Shown in pieces: positions 54,682 to 63,101 of a stretch of DNA of 64,000 nt. The notes under the pieces were generated by a model. That model made no database searches. It was given only the letters and a program-made list of their open reading frames with translations, and was not told the origin of the DNA. The stretch is from contig NZ_SOAY01000010.1 of NCBI RefSeq assembly GCF_004364165.1, forward strand, positions 248,001 to 312,000, read 5' to 3'. Position 1 is the first letter of the stretch; every line of letters begins with the position of its first letter. Source of the DNA: Maribacter spongiicola. Lineage in GTDB: Bacteria > Bacteroidota > Bacteroidia > Flavobacteriales > Flavobacteriaceae. A program made the position numbers and the translations under genes.

Positions 54682-55601
54682 GCATTTTTGAGAAAACAAA
54701 ACCGGTCAATTTCATCATTCTTCTGGTTTTTTTGTTTCTTTTCTACTGGTCAGTCCAATTTTACCTCTTTGATGTATCGATGAGCAATGTAGAAATTGTT
54801 CCGTCAATCGGTATTTTGACAATTTTATTATTTAGTGTTTTTATTGTTGATTTTGTTGTTAAACGTAACAAACTTACCAGTACAAATTCTTTTGCAATTT
54901 TGTTCTTCACCCTACTTTTTGTAGTTTTTCCAGAGACACTGGGTGATAATAATGCCATTTTAACCAGTTTTTTTCTATTGCTTGCGATGAGGCGGTTACT
55001 AAGTATTAAGTCTCTAAAGAATATTAAACTTAAGATTTTTGATGCTGCATTGTGGATCTGCATTTCAAGTGTTTTCTATGAATGGGCCTTGCTTTATTTG
55101 CTTTTAGTTTTTGCGGCAATATTCATTTATGAACCAAAAAATATAAGAAACTGGTTGGTAATTATATCTGTAGGCTTTTGTTTTTTCATGATACTGTACG
55201 GTATATTAGTATTGCTTAACGAGCCTGATTTTATTCTAGAGCATTATGATTTTGCAATTAACTATGACGCTATATTCCCCATTAAATGGTGGACTAGCTT
55301 AAAAATGACATTATATGCCTTATTTAACATGGCTCTTGCTTTCTCTGCTTTTGTTCATTTGAGTAAGTCGGGAGTAGGTAAGGTTGTTGTTATGAGACTT
55401 ATTGCATTTTCATTTGTAATAGGGTTGGTAGTAAATGTGTTGGTTACTTCTGAAAATAACAATGCAGTGATGATTACCTTTTTTCCTTCGGTAATTTTTA
55501 TTGTCAATTATCTAGAATCTATTAAGAAACCTAAGTTGCTAGAATTAATTCTTGTTTCTAGTATTTTGGTGCCGATTATAGTTTTTGTTGTGAAACTTTA
55601 G
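54672..55601 (+). CDS. Multi-span membrane protein (DUF6427-like)
   Basis: A 309-residue, very hydrophobic protein with about eight to nine spans, opening with MISSIFEKTKPVNFIILLVF. This start is what I recall for the flavobacterial family DUF6427. Function unknown; a mannosyltransferase-like fold is possible from topology but unsupported by motifs. It is divergent from the DUF6341-like gene and precedes the DUF4254 gene by 39 bases. Confidence 0.68.
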   Translation: MISSIFEKTKPVNFIILLVFLFLFYWSVQFYLFDVSMSNVEIVPSIGILTILLFSVFIVDFVVKRNKLTSTNSFAILFFTLLFVVFPETLGDNNAILTSFFLLLAMRRLLSIKSLKNIKLKIFDAALWICISSVFYEWALLYLLLVFAAIFIYEPKNIRNWLVIISVGFCFFMILYGILVLLNEPDFILEHYDFAINYDAIFPIKWWTSLKMTLYALFNMALAFSAFVHLSKSGVGKVVVMRLIAFSFVIGLVVNVLVTSENNNAVMITFFPSVIFIVNYLESIKKPKLLELILVSSILVPIIVFVVKL

Positions 55602-55618
55602 GTTTATCCTGTAAACTT

Positions 55619-55626
55619 TATCTTTG
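55619..55626 (+). promoter_or_regulatory. -7 box of the DUF4254-family gene
   Basis: TATCTTTG, a full TAnnTTTG match, ends 14 bases before the ATG at 55641. A weak TTA lies 18 bases upstream in the -33 position. Confidence 0.55.
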
Positions 55627-55640
55627 TAAAAAAGGCTCAT

Positions 55641-56243
55641 ATGTTTAGCGAATTCGCATTTAATATATTTAGTACGAGTATTGATAAATATCACGTAGAA
55701 GATGATGTCTATCAAAGTTTTCATAATCCATATTCGAAAGAAGATATAGAGCACTTGCTATATCGAAAAAACTGGATTGATACCGTGCAATGGCACTATG
55801 AAGATATTATTAGAAATCCGGAGATAAACCCTGACGATGCTTTAGTTTTAAAACGTAAAATTGATGCCAGTAATCAAGATAGAACTGACTTGGTGGAGTT
55901 TATAGATAGTTATTTTCTTAATAAATACCAATCGGTAGATGTTAAGACAGATGCTACTATTAATACCGAGAGCCCTGCTTGGGCAATAGACCGCCTATCT
56001 ATTTTAGCGCTTAAAATCTATCATATGAAAGAGGAAGCTACTAGAGCAGATGCCTCTTTAGAGCATAGAGAAAAATGCCAAGTTAAACTCGAAATTTTAC
56101 TTGAGCAAAAAAACGACCTTTCTTTAGCGATTGACCAATTACTTGCGGATATTGAAAGTGGCGACAAGTATATGAAGGTATATAAGCAAATGAAAATGTA
56201 TAATGATGAGGAACTAAATCCCATCCTTCGTGGTAACAAATAA
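55641..56243 (+). CDS. DUF4254-domain protein
   Basis: A 200-residue, mostly helical cytoplasmic protein. Conserved-looking parts are NPYSKEDIEHLLYRKNWIDT with VQWHYEDIIR, LKRKIDASNQDRTDLVE, SPAWAIDRLSILALKIYHM and KQMKMYNDEELNP. These match the DUF4254 family as I know it in Bacteroidota, where it often lies beside a family 9 glycosyltransferase, as here (14-base overlap). Function unknown; a link to LPS core assembly is inferred from that pairing. Confidence 0.8.
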   Translation: MFSEFAFNIFSTSIDKYHVEDDVYQSFHNPYSKEDIEHLLYRKNWIDTVQWHYEDIIRNPEINPDDALVLKRKIDASNQDRTDLVEFIDSYFLNKYQSVDVKTDATINTESPAWAIDRLSILALKIYHMKEEATRADASLEHREKCQVKLEILLEQKNDLSLAIDQLLADIESGDKYMKVYKQMKMYNDEELNPILRGNK

Positions 56244-57282
56244 AACAAATCACATACTGGCAGTACGACTTTCCGCAATGGGAGATGTCGCTATGACTGT
56301 TCCGGTTCTTTTGGGGGTTGTAAAAAAATATCCTCAGGTAAACATAACAGTTCTAACTAAAGGATTTACAGCACCTATATTTGAAAATATACCAAATGTC
56401 TCAGTTTTTAAGGCTGATGTAAAAGGAAGACATAAAGGTTTTTTAGGACTTTGGAAATTATACAAAGAATTAAAGGCGTTACAGATTGATGCAGTTGCAG
56501 ATTTGCATAATGTGCTACGTAGTTCTATTCTAAAACAGTTTTTTAAACTATCAAAAATTCCTTTTATACAAGTGGATAAGGGAAGGGCAGCTAAGAAAGC
56601 TTTGGTAAATCCTGAACGAACATCATTTATTCCCTTACCGACTACTTTTGAGCGCTATTCTGAGGTTTTTAATAAGCTTGGGTATCCTATTACTATAAGT
56701 GAGATGGGAACCTTATCTAAAAGACCAATTACTGATTCAGCAAAAAGCTTGATCAACCCTAAAGGAAAGAAGCTGATTGGGGTTGCTCCGTTTGCAGCTT
56801 TTAGCGGAAAAATGTATCCATTACCAATGATGGAAAAGGTAATAGCCGCATTGAATTCCACGAATAAGTATCAAATTGTATTATTTGGTGGAGGGAAAAA
56901 GGAAATTGAAGTTTTGGCAAAATGGGAAACGCAGTTTAAAAATTGTGCTAATGCAGCAGGTAAGTTGTCATTCTCAGATGAATTGAGTTTAATTTCTAAT
57001 TTGAAATTAATGCTGGCGATGGATAGCGGAAATGCTCATTTAGCCGCAATGTTCGGAGTACCAACCGTTACAATTTGGGGTGTAACGCATCCGTATGCAG
57101 GTTTCTCACCTTTTAATCAGCCGAAGCATCACGCACTTTTATCCGACAGAAAAAAATATCCTGCAATACCAACTTCAATTTATGGTAATAAATATCCTGA
57201 CGGTTATGATAAGGTCATGGAAACCATATTACCAGAAACAATAGTTCAGAAAATAAATGAAATTTTAAAAACTCAGGATTAA
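56230..57282 (+). CDS. Family 9 glycosyltransferase (heptosyltransferase-like)
   Basis: A 350-residue GT-B protein starting at a GTG inside the preceding gene. ILAVRLSAMGDVAMTVPVL (9-27) is the N-terminal signature of the family, and AMDSGNAHLAAMFGVPTVTI then WG near residue 260 the C-terminal one. It probably adds a heptose or similar sugar to the LPS inner core. It overlaps the DUF4254 gene by 14 bases, and its stop shares the TTAA at 57279-57282 with the stop of the convergent tetR-family gene. Confidence 0.85.
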   Translation: MVTNKTNHILAVRLSAMGDVAMTVPVLLGVVKKYPQVNITVLTKGFTAPIFENIPNVSVFKADVKGRHKGFLGLWKLYKELKALQIDAVADLHNVLRSSILKQFFKLSKIPFIQVDKGRAAKKALVNPERTSFIPLPTTFERYSEVFNKLGYPITISEMGTLSKRPITDSAKSLINPKGKKLIGVAPFAAFSGKMYPLPMMEKVIAALNSTNKYQIVLFGGGKKEIEVLAKWETQFKNCANAAGKLSFSDELSLISNLKLMLAMDSGNAHLAAMFGVPTVTIWGVTHPYAGFSPFNQPKHHALLSDRKKYPAIPTSIYGNKYPDGYDKVMETILPETIVQKINEILKTQD

Positions 57283-57896
57283 GAATTAACGGACTTAGCT
57301 TCTATACTTTTAAAGTATTGACGTAACTGAGACATAAATCTGTATTTTTTGGCTGATGGTGCTGCACTGGTCATTAAAGTTCTTACTCCGAAATAAGAAC
57401 TCATTAAAAAAGTAGCTGCAGCTTCGCAATCTACGTGACGATCTAAATAGCCATTGAATTTACCTTTTTGTAATGTTGTTACTAAATTTACTTCCCAGAC
57501 GGTAACAATCTCATTTAAGTGACGCATTATTACCTCATTCTTTCCGTTGAATTCAGTTAAGAAATTACTTAAAATACAGCCGTAATCCATTTCGTTATGT
57601 ACAGCAGTTTCCATAGCATCATCAAAACACTTCGTTATTAATGTTAACGGGTTATCGTGACCCTCTATTGGTTCTATTAAAGTACTATAGATTTTACGTG
57701 CCAATAAATTTTGAATGATTTGTATAAAGTAGTCTTCTTTAGAATCGAAATGATAATAAAACGCCCCCTTAGAAAGGTCTAACTTTTTTAGAATATCATC
57801 TATACTAGTATCGTAGTACCCTTGGGCATAAAACAACTCTAATCCTGTGTTCTGTAAACGTTGCATGGTTGCCATGCGCTTAAGGCTCTTGTTCAT
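57279..57896 (-). CDS. TetR/AcrR-family transcriptional regulator
   Basis: A 205-residue regulator. The N-terminal helix-turn-helix (about 10-56) has TGLELFYAQGYYDTSIDDIL and LDLSKGAFYYHFDSKEDYF, the TetR signature; the C-terminal part is an alpha-helical ligand domain with an FDDAMETAVHNE segment. It starts at the ATG at 57896. A near-perfect GACCA-TG-TGGTC palindrome lies 24 bases upstream, so autoregulation is likely. The divergent side holds the terminator of arsM, not a gene start, so its target beyond itself is not evident. Confidence 0.88.
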   Translation of the reverse strand: MNKSLKRMATMQRLQNTGLELFYAQGYYDTSIDDILKKLDLSKGAFYYHFDSKEDYFIQIIQNLLARKIYSTLIEPIEGHDNPLTLITKCFDDAMETAVHNEMDYGCILSNFLTEFNGKNEVIMRHLNEIVTVWEVNLVTTLQKGKFNGYLDRHVDCEAAATFLMSSYFGVRTLMTSAAPSAKKYRFMSQLRQYFKSIEAKSVNS

Positions 57897-57919
57897 AATA
57901 TTTAGATTTGGGTAAATCC

Positions 57920-57931
57920 GACCATGTGGTC
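57920..57931. promoter_or_regulatory. Candidate TetR operator
   Basis: GACCATGTGGTC has perfect 5-bp arms around TG and sits 24 bases upstream of the tetR-family ATG. Single half-sites GACCA (58002-58006) and TGGTC (58053-58057) recur in the same 265-base gap (57897-58161). Confidence 0.5.
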
Positions 57932-58110
57932 TCTTTATAGAACGGCAGGTTGGTATAAATTATCAGGATTTATAGATTAGATGCATCTTTTTTCGATAAA
58001 CGACCATTTAATCGCTGTATAACATCCTTTTTACACTTTTAAACAAACTAAGTGGTCAGTTCTGTATGTGATGTATTTGGTTCATTTATAGTAGAATGAG
58101 TTGGTTTAAA

Positions 58111-58144
58111 ACAAAAACCGTTTGATATTTTATATCAAACGGTT
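58111..58144 (-). terminator. Terminator of arsM
   Basis: A 13-bp perfect stem (58116-58128 with 58132-58144) with a 3-base loop, followed on the minus strand by TTTTGTTTT. It begins 17 bases after the arsM stop. Confidence 0.88.
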
Positions 58145-58161
58145 ACTAAATGAAGAATATT

Positions 58162-59130
58162 TTAACAGCATCCTCCACCATCGTAATGGTAGGTAGATTT
58201 ACTGATAAAAATATCATTTGTATTTAAAGAAGCTAATGCATTGGCCGTTTTATCACAAATTGATAAAGGTTGGTTTTTAATTAGAACATGACCATTATTA
58301 TCATCAAAAAAATCCTCATCCCCATAATATATTGCAGCTTTTCCAGTAAATATACATGGACCATCTAAGGGCATTGGATCTTTAATAGCTGCTACTTCTA
58401 TAGATTCAATATAAATTAATTCATTTGTTGGATAAGCATTTGGAGCTAAAACTCTGTATGGTTTTCTTGCTCTAATTTCTATTGTTCCAAAACCTACATC
58501 GGTTAATGCTTTTATATACTGGTCAATAGGAATACTTCCGCTAAGACAAAGGGCTCTCAATCTATCATCTTCACGTAATTCATCGTTCATCGGTTGTTCA
58601 CACGTTGGATCGCTCATTACCAATTTACCATGCGGCTTTAAAACCCGATACATCTCTTCAATTGCACGTTTTAAATCTTCTGCTTTGAAGATATTGAACA
58701 AACAATTTTGAGCTGCTACATCAATAGTATTGTCTTCAACCGGTAAGTTAAGGGCATCACCCTTCTTTAGCTCAACAAAATCAGATTTAAACCAAGCGTT
58801 CTCTTCTTCAGCGACCTTAAAGTTCTTTCTGCTGGCTTCTAGCATTTCATCAACCACATCAACACCCACAACGCCCCCTTTTTTACGATTGAAATATGAG
58901 AATTGTAGTAACTCCATTCCGCCACCAACACCTACATATAACATTTTCGGATTATTAGAAAGATCTCTTGCATGAACCGTGCTCCCACAACCATAATTCA
59001 TCTCCTGCATTATTTTAGGAATCTTTAAACCTGGTAATTCCCATATAGGATTTGTAGTACAACATAAACCTACGTCTGGCTTAAGTGCTGCTTCTTTATA
59101 AAGATTGTTTGTTGCTTCTAAATAACTCAT
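58162..59130 (-). CDS. arsM: Arsenosugar-biosynthesis arsenite methyltransferase ArsM
   Basis: A 322-residue SAM-dependent methyltransferase. The SAM motif is YVGVGGGMELL (65-75) with acidic D91; arsenic-binding Cys candidates are C23-C24 (GLCC), C48 and the C-terminal C321-C322 (GGGCC). It methylates arsenite to mono- and dimethylated forms in the cytoplasm. It lies 13 bases after arsS, matching the known ArsM-ArsS pairing in which dimethylarsenite is passed to the radical SAM enzyme. Last gene of the minus-strand cluster, with a strong terminator. Confidence 0.92.
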   Translation of the reverse strand: MSYLEATNNLYKEAALKPDVGLCCTTNPIWELPGLKIPKIMQEMNYGCGSTVHARDLSNNPKMLYVGVGGGMELLQFSYFNRKKGGVVGVDVVDEMLEASRKNFKVAEEENAWFKSDFVELKKGDALNLPVEDNTIDVAAQNCLFNIFKAEDLKRAIEEMYRVLKPHGKLVMSDPTCEQPMNDELREDDRLRALCLSGSIPIDQYIKALTDVGFGTIEIRARKPYRVLAPNAYPTNELIYIESIEVAAIKDPMPLDGPCIFTGKAAIYYGDEDFFDDNNGHVLIKNQPLSICDKTANALASLNTNDIFISKSTYHYDGGGCC

Positions 59131-59143
59131 AGTTTTTTGTATT

Positions 59144-60199
59144 TTATGCTACAGTCCCTTGACAGCTACTACCCGCACCAGCCGTACAACCGTAACAATG
59201 TTGAGATATAATGATGTTTCTGTCATTCAATAAGTCTTCGTTATAATCTTTAATATGTTTTACCTTACTAGCTACTTTTAAGTCTAGCATTTGGTTAAAA
59301 TCACAATCATATAACCAACCATCCCAACTAATAGAAATGGTATTGGTGCACATTACGTTGGCTACTGCAGACGGATTGTAAGCTTCTACCAGGGCATACA
59401 TATAATCTTCGTAATTTTCTGATGCGATTAAATAATCCAAGAAACGCGCAATTGGTAGATTGGTAATGGCGAAAAGATTGTGAAACTGAATATCAAAATC
59501 TTCTTTTAAGGCTTTTTTGAAATCCTTTTCCATAGCTGCTTGATCTCCTGGTAAATATGCACCTGATGGATTATAGACTAAATCCAATCGTAAATCGCTA
59601 CCAGGCATACCATAGCCTCTTTCGTTCAATTCTTGCAATGCCTTTATCGACTTGTCAAAAACTCCGTCCCCTCTTTGCTTATCCGTTTTACCACGGGTAT
59701 AGTGGGGCATTGAAGAAATAACGTGTACGTTATGCTTTTTAAAGAAATCTGGTAGGTGATAATACTTTTTATTAGCTCTAATTATGGTCAGGTTAGAACG
59801 AACAATAAAGTCTTTGATTCCGGCTTTTGCAGCTTCTTCTACGAACCACTCAAAATCAGGATTCATTTCTGGTGCACCACCTGTTAAATCTAAAGTATGT
59901 GCTCCTGTATTTTTGATAACCTCTAAACACTGCTGCATCGTTTCACGCGTCATAATCTCTTTACGATCCGGACCAGCATCTACGTGGCAGTGCTCACAAA
60001 CCTGATTACACATGTAACCCACATTGATTTGCAAAATTTCCAGCTTTTTAGGGCGTAACGGGAAGTGACCAATTTCGGCAATCTTATCTTTAAAATAAGG
60101 AAGCTCTCCATCAGCAAAAATTCCTCCGTTCAATATTTCTAATTGCTTGTTGGAAACTGCTAATTCGTTCCCTTTAGCCTTTAATGATTTTGTAGCCAT
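59144..60199 (-). CDS. arsS: Arsenosugar-biosynthesis radical SAM protein ArsS
   Basis: A 351-residue radical SAM enzyme. The 4Fe-4S motif is CNQVCEHC (C64, C68, C71), followed by LDLTGGAPEMNPDF. The C-terminal SPASM-like tail ends CYGCTAGAGSSCQG, the Cys form of a family that in some members has selenocysteine. It transfers the 5'-deoxyadenosyl group to dimethylarsenite, giving the arsenosugar precursor. A 340-base gap with CAA/TTG-rich tracts precedes it, so it may have its own promoter; arsM follows by 13 bases. Confidence 0.92.
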   Translation of the reverse strand: MATKSLKAKGNELAVSNKQLEILNGGIFADGELPYFKDKIAEIGHFPLRPKKLEILQINVGYMCNQVCEHCHVDAGPDRKEIMTRETMQQCLEVIKNTGAHTLDLTGGAPEMNPDFEWFVEEAAKAGIKDFIVRSNLTIIRANKKYYHLPDFFKKHNVHVISSMPHYTRGKTDKQRGDGVFDKSIKALQELNERGYGMPGSDLRLDLVYNPSGAYLPGDQAAMEKDFKKALKEDFDIQFHNLFAITNLPIARFLDYLIASENYEDYMYALVEAYNPSAVANVMCTNTISISWDGWLYDCDFNQMLDLKVASKVKHIKDYNEDLLNDRNIIISQHCYGCTAGAGSSCQGTVA

Positions 60200-60539
60200 T
60201 CTTTTTTTGTTGTTGGTTGATGGTTGTCTGTTGTTCGTTAATTTTTAGTTACGAGCGTTAAACAATTCAACCTATTTTAAATTCTTTTCTTAATAGATAG
60301 CAATTTCTATTTTTAATATTTTGGATTAGTAATCATTGGCGAATGTTGAGTAAAACTAACAACCGACAACAAACAACTATCAACTAATATCACAACAATT
60401 AATTTCTTATTCTTAACCTTGGATATTCATAATCAATATTCCATTTGTAATATTTTTATAAACTAGCTTTAATTTCAATGTATTGATTATTTAAGAAAGC
60501 TGCTACGAACAACCATCAACGAACAACCAACAACGAAAT
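60200..60539. other. Intergenic region with three CAA/TTG-rich tracts
   Basis: No gene is seen in these 340 bases. There is a TTG-rich tract next to arsS (about 60207-60240) and two CAA-rich tracts (about 60354-60388 and 60506-60537) built from AACAACx units. The first is inverted relative to the last, so the ends could pair. No TAnnTTTG box for arsS was found. Confidence 0.6.
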
Positions 60540-61745
60540 TTACATGGACAATTTATTATACTTATTCATCATCTGTACACCATGCACTAATGTTGCTCCA
60601 CTTTCTATGGCAGCACCAACGTGTACTGCTTCCATCATCTCTTCTTTGGTAATCCCTTTTTGCAATCCGTCTTTGGTATAGGCATCAATACAATACGGAC
60701 ACTTAACTACGTGCGAAACTGCTAATGCAATTAGGGACTTTTCTCTTGCACTTAGTGCGCCTTCTTCGAAAACCTTACCATAATAATCGAAAAATTTAGT
60801 TCCAAGCTCTTCGCTCCACTCTGTTATTTTTCCGAATTTTCTTAAATCTGCTGGATCATAGTACGTATTTGCCATCTTTTTTTGTGTTTTAGGTTTTATT
60901 GAATCTTTTTGTTCTTGGTTAAAATGAATCGGAATTCCTTGCCCCATTTTTTCGATTTCAGGGAGTATTTCCATATTGTCCCAAATGCCAGAGGTTAGGG
61001 TATCACCATAGGCTTCAGGTAAATGATTTTTGTACATTAATTTCTGTGTGGTTTCGGCATCATAATCAAATGAATGATGTTTATAGGTTACTTCACCATC
61101 TTCAATATCCAGAATCAAATACCAAACTCGGGTAGTGCCATCATTTGCCGGCATACCAATAACACCAGGATTCAACCATAAATTTTCCTTTATAGTTTGA
61201 TGAAAAGGTAAACCACAATGTCCCGCAATAATTATATCACTATTGGTGGCTGTAAAACAGCGTTCTTTACTTTCTGTGGCGTTTGATTTGAATACAAATT
61301 CTGAAGTATTACCATAGTTTCCATGGACTACCGTAACTTTTTTGCTGCCATAGTCAAAACTGATGTATTCTGGTATTTGCTTCATCCAATCTAAAGACTG
61401 TTGCGATAAGTGCCCTTTAGTATACGGAAACCACATTTTCGAGAAATCGTCACAACGGCTACCACTTTTAAAATCGCAACCACAATCTTCGCTATCACTA
61501 GCTAGTTGCAATTCTACATTACCAGCAATACTAATTGCTCCCCATTTTTGAAATAGTTGTACCGTTTCTTCAGGTTGCGCACAGTAACCGGTAATGTCAC
61601 CAGTACTTATGCAGTTCTCAGGTTGAATTCCTGCTTCTTCAGCTATCGAAATCAGTTGCTCCAAAGCCTGCAGATTACTATACACGCCACCAAAAAGCAA
61701 TAGCTTTCCGTTCTTGGTACCAATATGTTTTATTTCTTTATCCAT
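60540..61745 (-). CDS. Metallophosphoesterase-like domain fused to arsenosugar-associated AhpD-like (peroxidase-like) domain
   Basis: The ATG at 61745 is preferred; the frame runs to 61787 inside the symporter gene. Of 401 residues, about 1-275 are calcineurin-phosphoesterase-like but with altered metal sites (GGVYSN for D-x-H-GN, GNVE for GNH[ED], GHCG for GHTH; GD, VHG and GH remain). A Cys-rich CGCDFKSGSRCDDF insert is present. From the Met encoded at 60875-60873 a complete 111-residue carboxymuconolactone decarboxylase/AhpD-like protein follows, with CPYC (59-62 of that part). Elsewhere these are, to my knowledge, separate neighbouring genes of arsenosugar clusters. See the findings for a possible frameshift origin. 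Confidence 0.8.
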   Translation of the reverse strand: MDKEIKHIGTKNGKLLLFGGVYSNLQALEQLISIAEEAGIQPENCISTGDITGYCAQPEETVQLFQKWGAISIAGNVELQLASDSEDCGCDFKSGSRCDDFSKMWFPYTKGHLSQQSLDWMKQIPEYISFDYGSKKVTVVHGNYGNTSEFVFKSNATESKERCFTATNSDIIIAGHCGLPFHQTIKENLWLNPGVIGMPANDGTTRVWYLILDIEDGEVTYKHHSFDYDAETTQKLMYKNHLPEAYGDTLTSGIWDNMEILPEIEKMGQGIPIHFNQEQKDSIKPKTQKKMANTYYDPADLRKFGKITEWSEELGTKFFDYYGKVFEEGALSAREKSLIALAVSHVVKCPYCIDAYTKDGLQKGITKEEMMEAVHVGAAIESGATLVHGVQMMNKYNKLSM

Positions 61746-63070
61746 GTAGGTATTATGTAAACGATTAGGCAACATAAAATGCCCCAAAAATTAATCCAAA
61801 GTAAATCGGCATACTTGCCGGTGGTGAAAATCAAATCGTCTGGAAACCATTTAAAAATTAAAAGGAACCCAAATAGCAGTCCTATAAAAACGCTTAGGAG
61901 AAAACTGATTTTGGGTGCTTTATCCTTCCAAAATATAAAAACGGGAGTTAGCCCTATTACCATAGTTCCACTAATTGTCGTAGCAGATAATATTTCTGCA
62001 TCTAAAAAAACGGGTATGGTTCCCAAAACTGCGATTGCTACCATAGACCAACGACCAAATTTTAATGTATTTCCTAGATTTAAATCTAATGCCAATAATT
62101 TTGAAAATGATGAAAAAGTAGAGTCTAAGGTAGATGCTGCTGAAGTTATCATGATGAAATTGATGACCAATAATATTACGGTTCCAAATGCTTTACCAAC
62201 TTGTACCGCTGCCTGACCTTGCATACCTTGAGATTGAGCATATACACCAATGATGCTAAACAGAATAATGCAAAGAGCACCAAGAACACTTGCCCATAAA
62301 AAACTTTTCAATGTTACATTCGGACTACTGATAAAACCTCTGTCTGTTAATACGGGGTCATGAAAGGGATAGCTGAAAGATTGTAATAATGCTGCGAATA
62401 GTAAATTAAGCCCTGTTTCAAAAGACCAAATACCTGAATTAACCACTTCGGTAGTGGTGATTGCATTATCATTTCCAAAAATAGTGAACAATATTACCGC
62501 TAAAAGGATAGAAAATAACCCCATTTGAACAACATCGGTAAAAATGGAGCTACTCATGCCACCTTTCAATACATAGGACAAAGTAAGTGCCGTAAATATT
62601 AAAATGGACCAATAATAAGCACTGGTACCCATATCACCAAAGTAAGACCCTATAACCATGGTGTTGCTCCATACCTCATTAAATAAGCGGAATGCGATCA
62701 ATATAGAGAATATCGTTACAGCGGTTTTGCCAAATTTAGAAGATAAGAAATGGTGAATACTAGTATACTTTCCATGTAGCCTCATTTTGTAAATGACGAT
62801 ACCTGCTACAGCAAATGACAAATAATATCCAGCATAGGCAACACCACCAACAATACCAAAGTCTAACCCTAAGTTTGCGGCGTTGGTTATACTCTTGGCA
62901 AATATCCAAGAGATGATCAAACTACCCATTAACATGAATGTATTGGGTGCTTTCTTCTTTTGAACTGCTTTAAAAAACTGATTGGTATCTTTTGCCCATG
63001 GGGAAAGGAAAAACAACACCAAACTTGATGCTATTATTAATCCCCATTGCCAAATTTTTACTTCAGTCAT
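61730..63070 (-). CDS. Sodium:solute symporter family transporter
   Basis: A 446-residue membrane protein with about 12-13 spans. The SSS-family features are GLDFGIVGGVAYAGYYLSFA near 70-90, KYTSIHHFLSSKFGK and the later ITSAASTLDSTFSSFSKLLA with its Na+-site Ser-rich helix. It imports a small solute by sodium coupling; the substrate is unknown but, being in the arsenosugar cluster and ending 16 bases inside the next gene, it may move an arsenosugar-pathway compound. It starts 31 bases after the SusD-like gene. Confidence 0.85.
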   Translation of the reverse strand: MTEVKIWQWGLIIASSLVLFFLSPWAKDTNQFFKAVQKKKAPNTFMLMGSLIISWIFAKSITNAANLGLDFGIVGGVAYAGYYLSFAVAGIVIYKMRLHGKYTSIHHFLSSKFGKTAVTIFSILIAFRLFNEVWSNTMVIGSYFGDMGTSAYYWSILIFTALTLSYVLKGGMSSSIFTDVVQMGLFSILLAVILFTIFGNDNAITTTEVVNSGIWSFETGLNLLFAALLQSFSYPFHDPVLTDRGFISSPNVTLKSFLWASVLGALCIILFSIIGVYAQSQGMQGQAAVQVGKAFGTVILLVINFIMITSAASTLDSTFSSFSKLLALDLNLGNTLKFGRWSMVAIAVLGTIPVFLDAEILSATTISGTMVIGLTPVFIFWKDKAPKISFLLSVFIGLLFGFLLIFKWFPDDLIFTTGKYADLLWINFWGILCCLIVYIIPTWIKK

Positions 63071-63101
63071 AAATTATAATTATTCCTAACTCCTAACTCG
63101 T

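Noticed and set aside
57903-57910. TAGATTTG on the plus strand as a promoter
   Set aside because: It points into the tetR-family gene antisense; no plus-strand gene follows.
61779-62216. 145-codon plus-strand frame
   Set aside because: Lies antisense within the sodium symporter gene; no recognisable domain.
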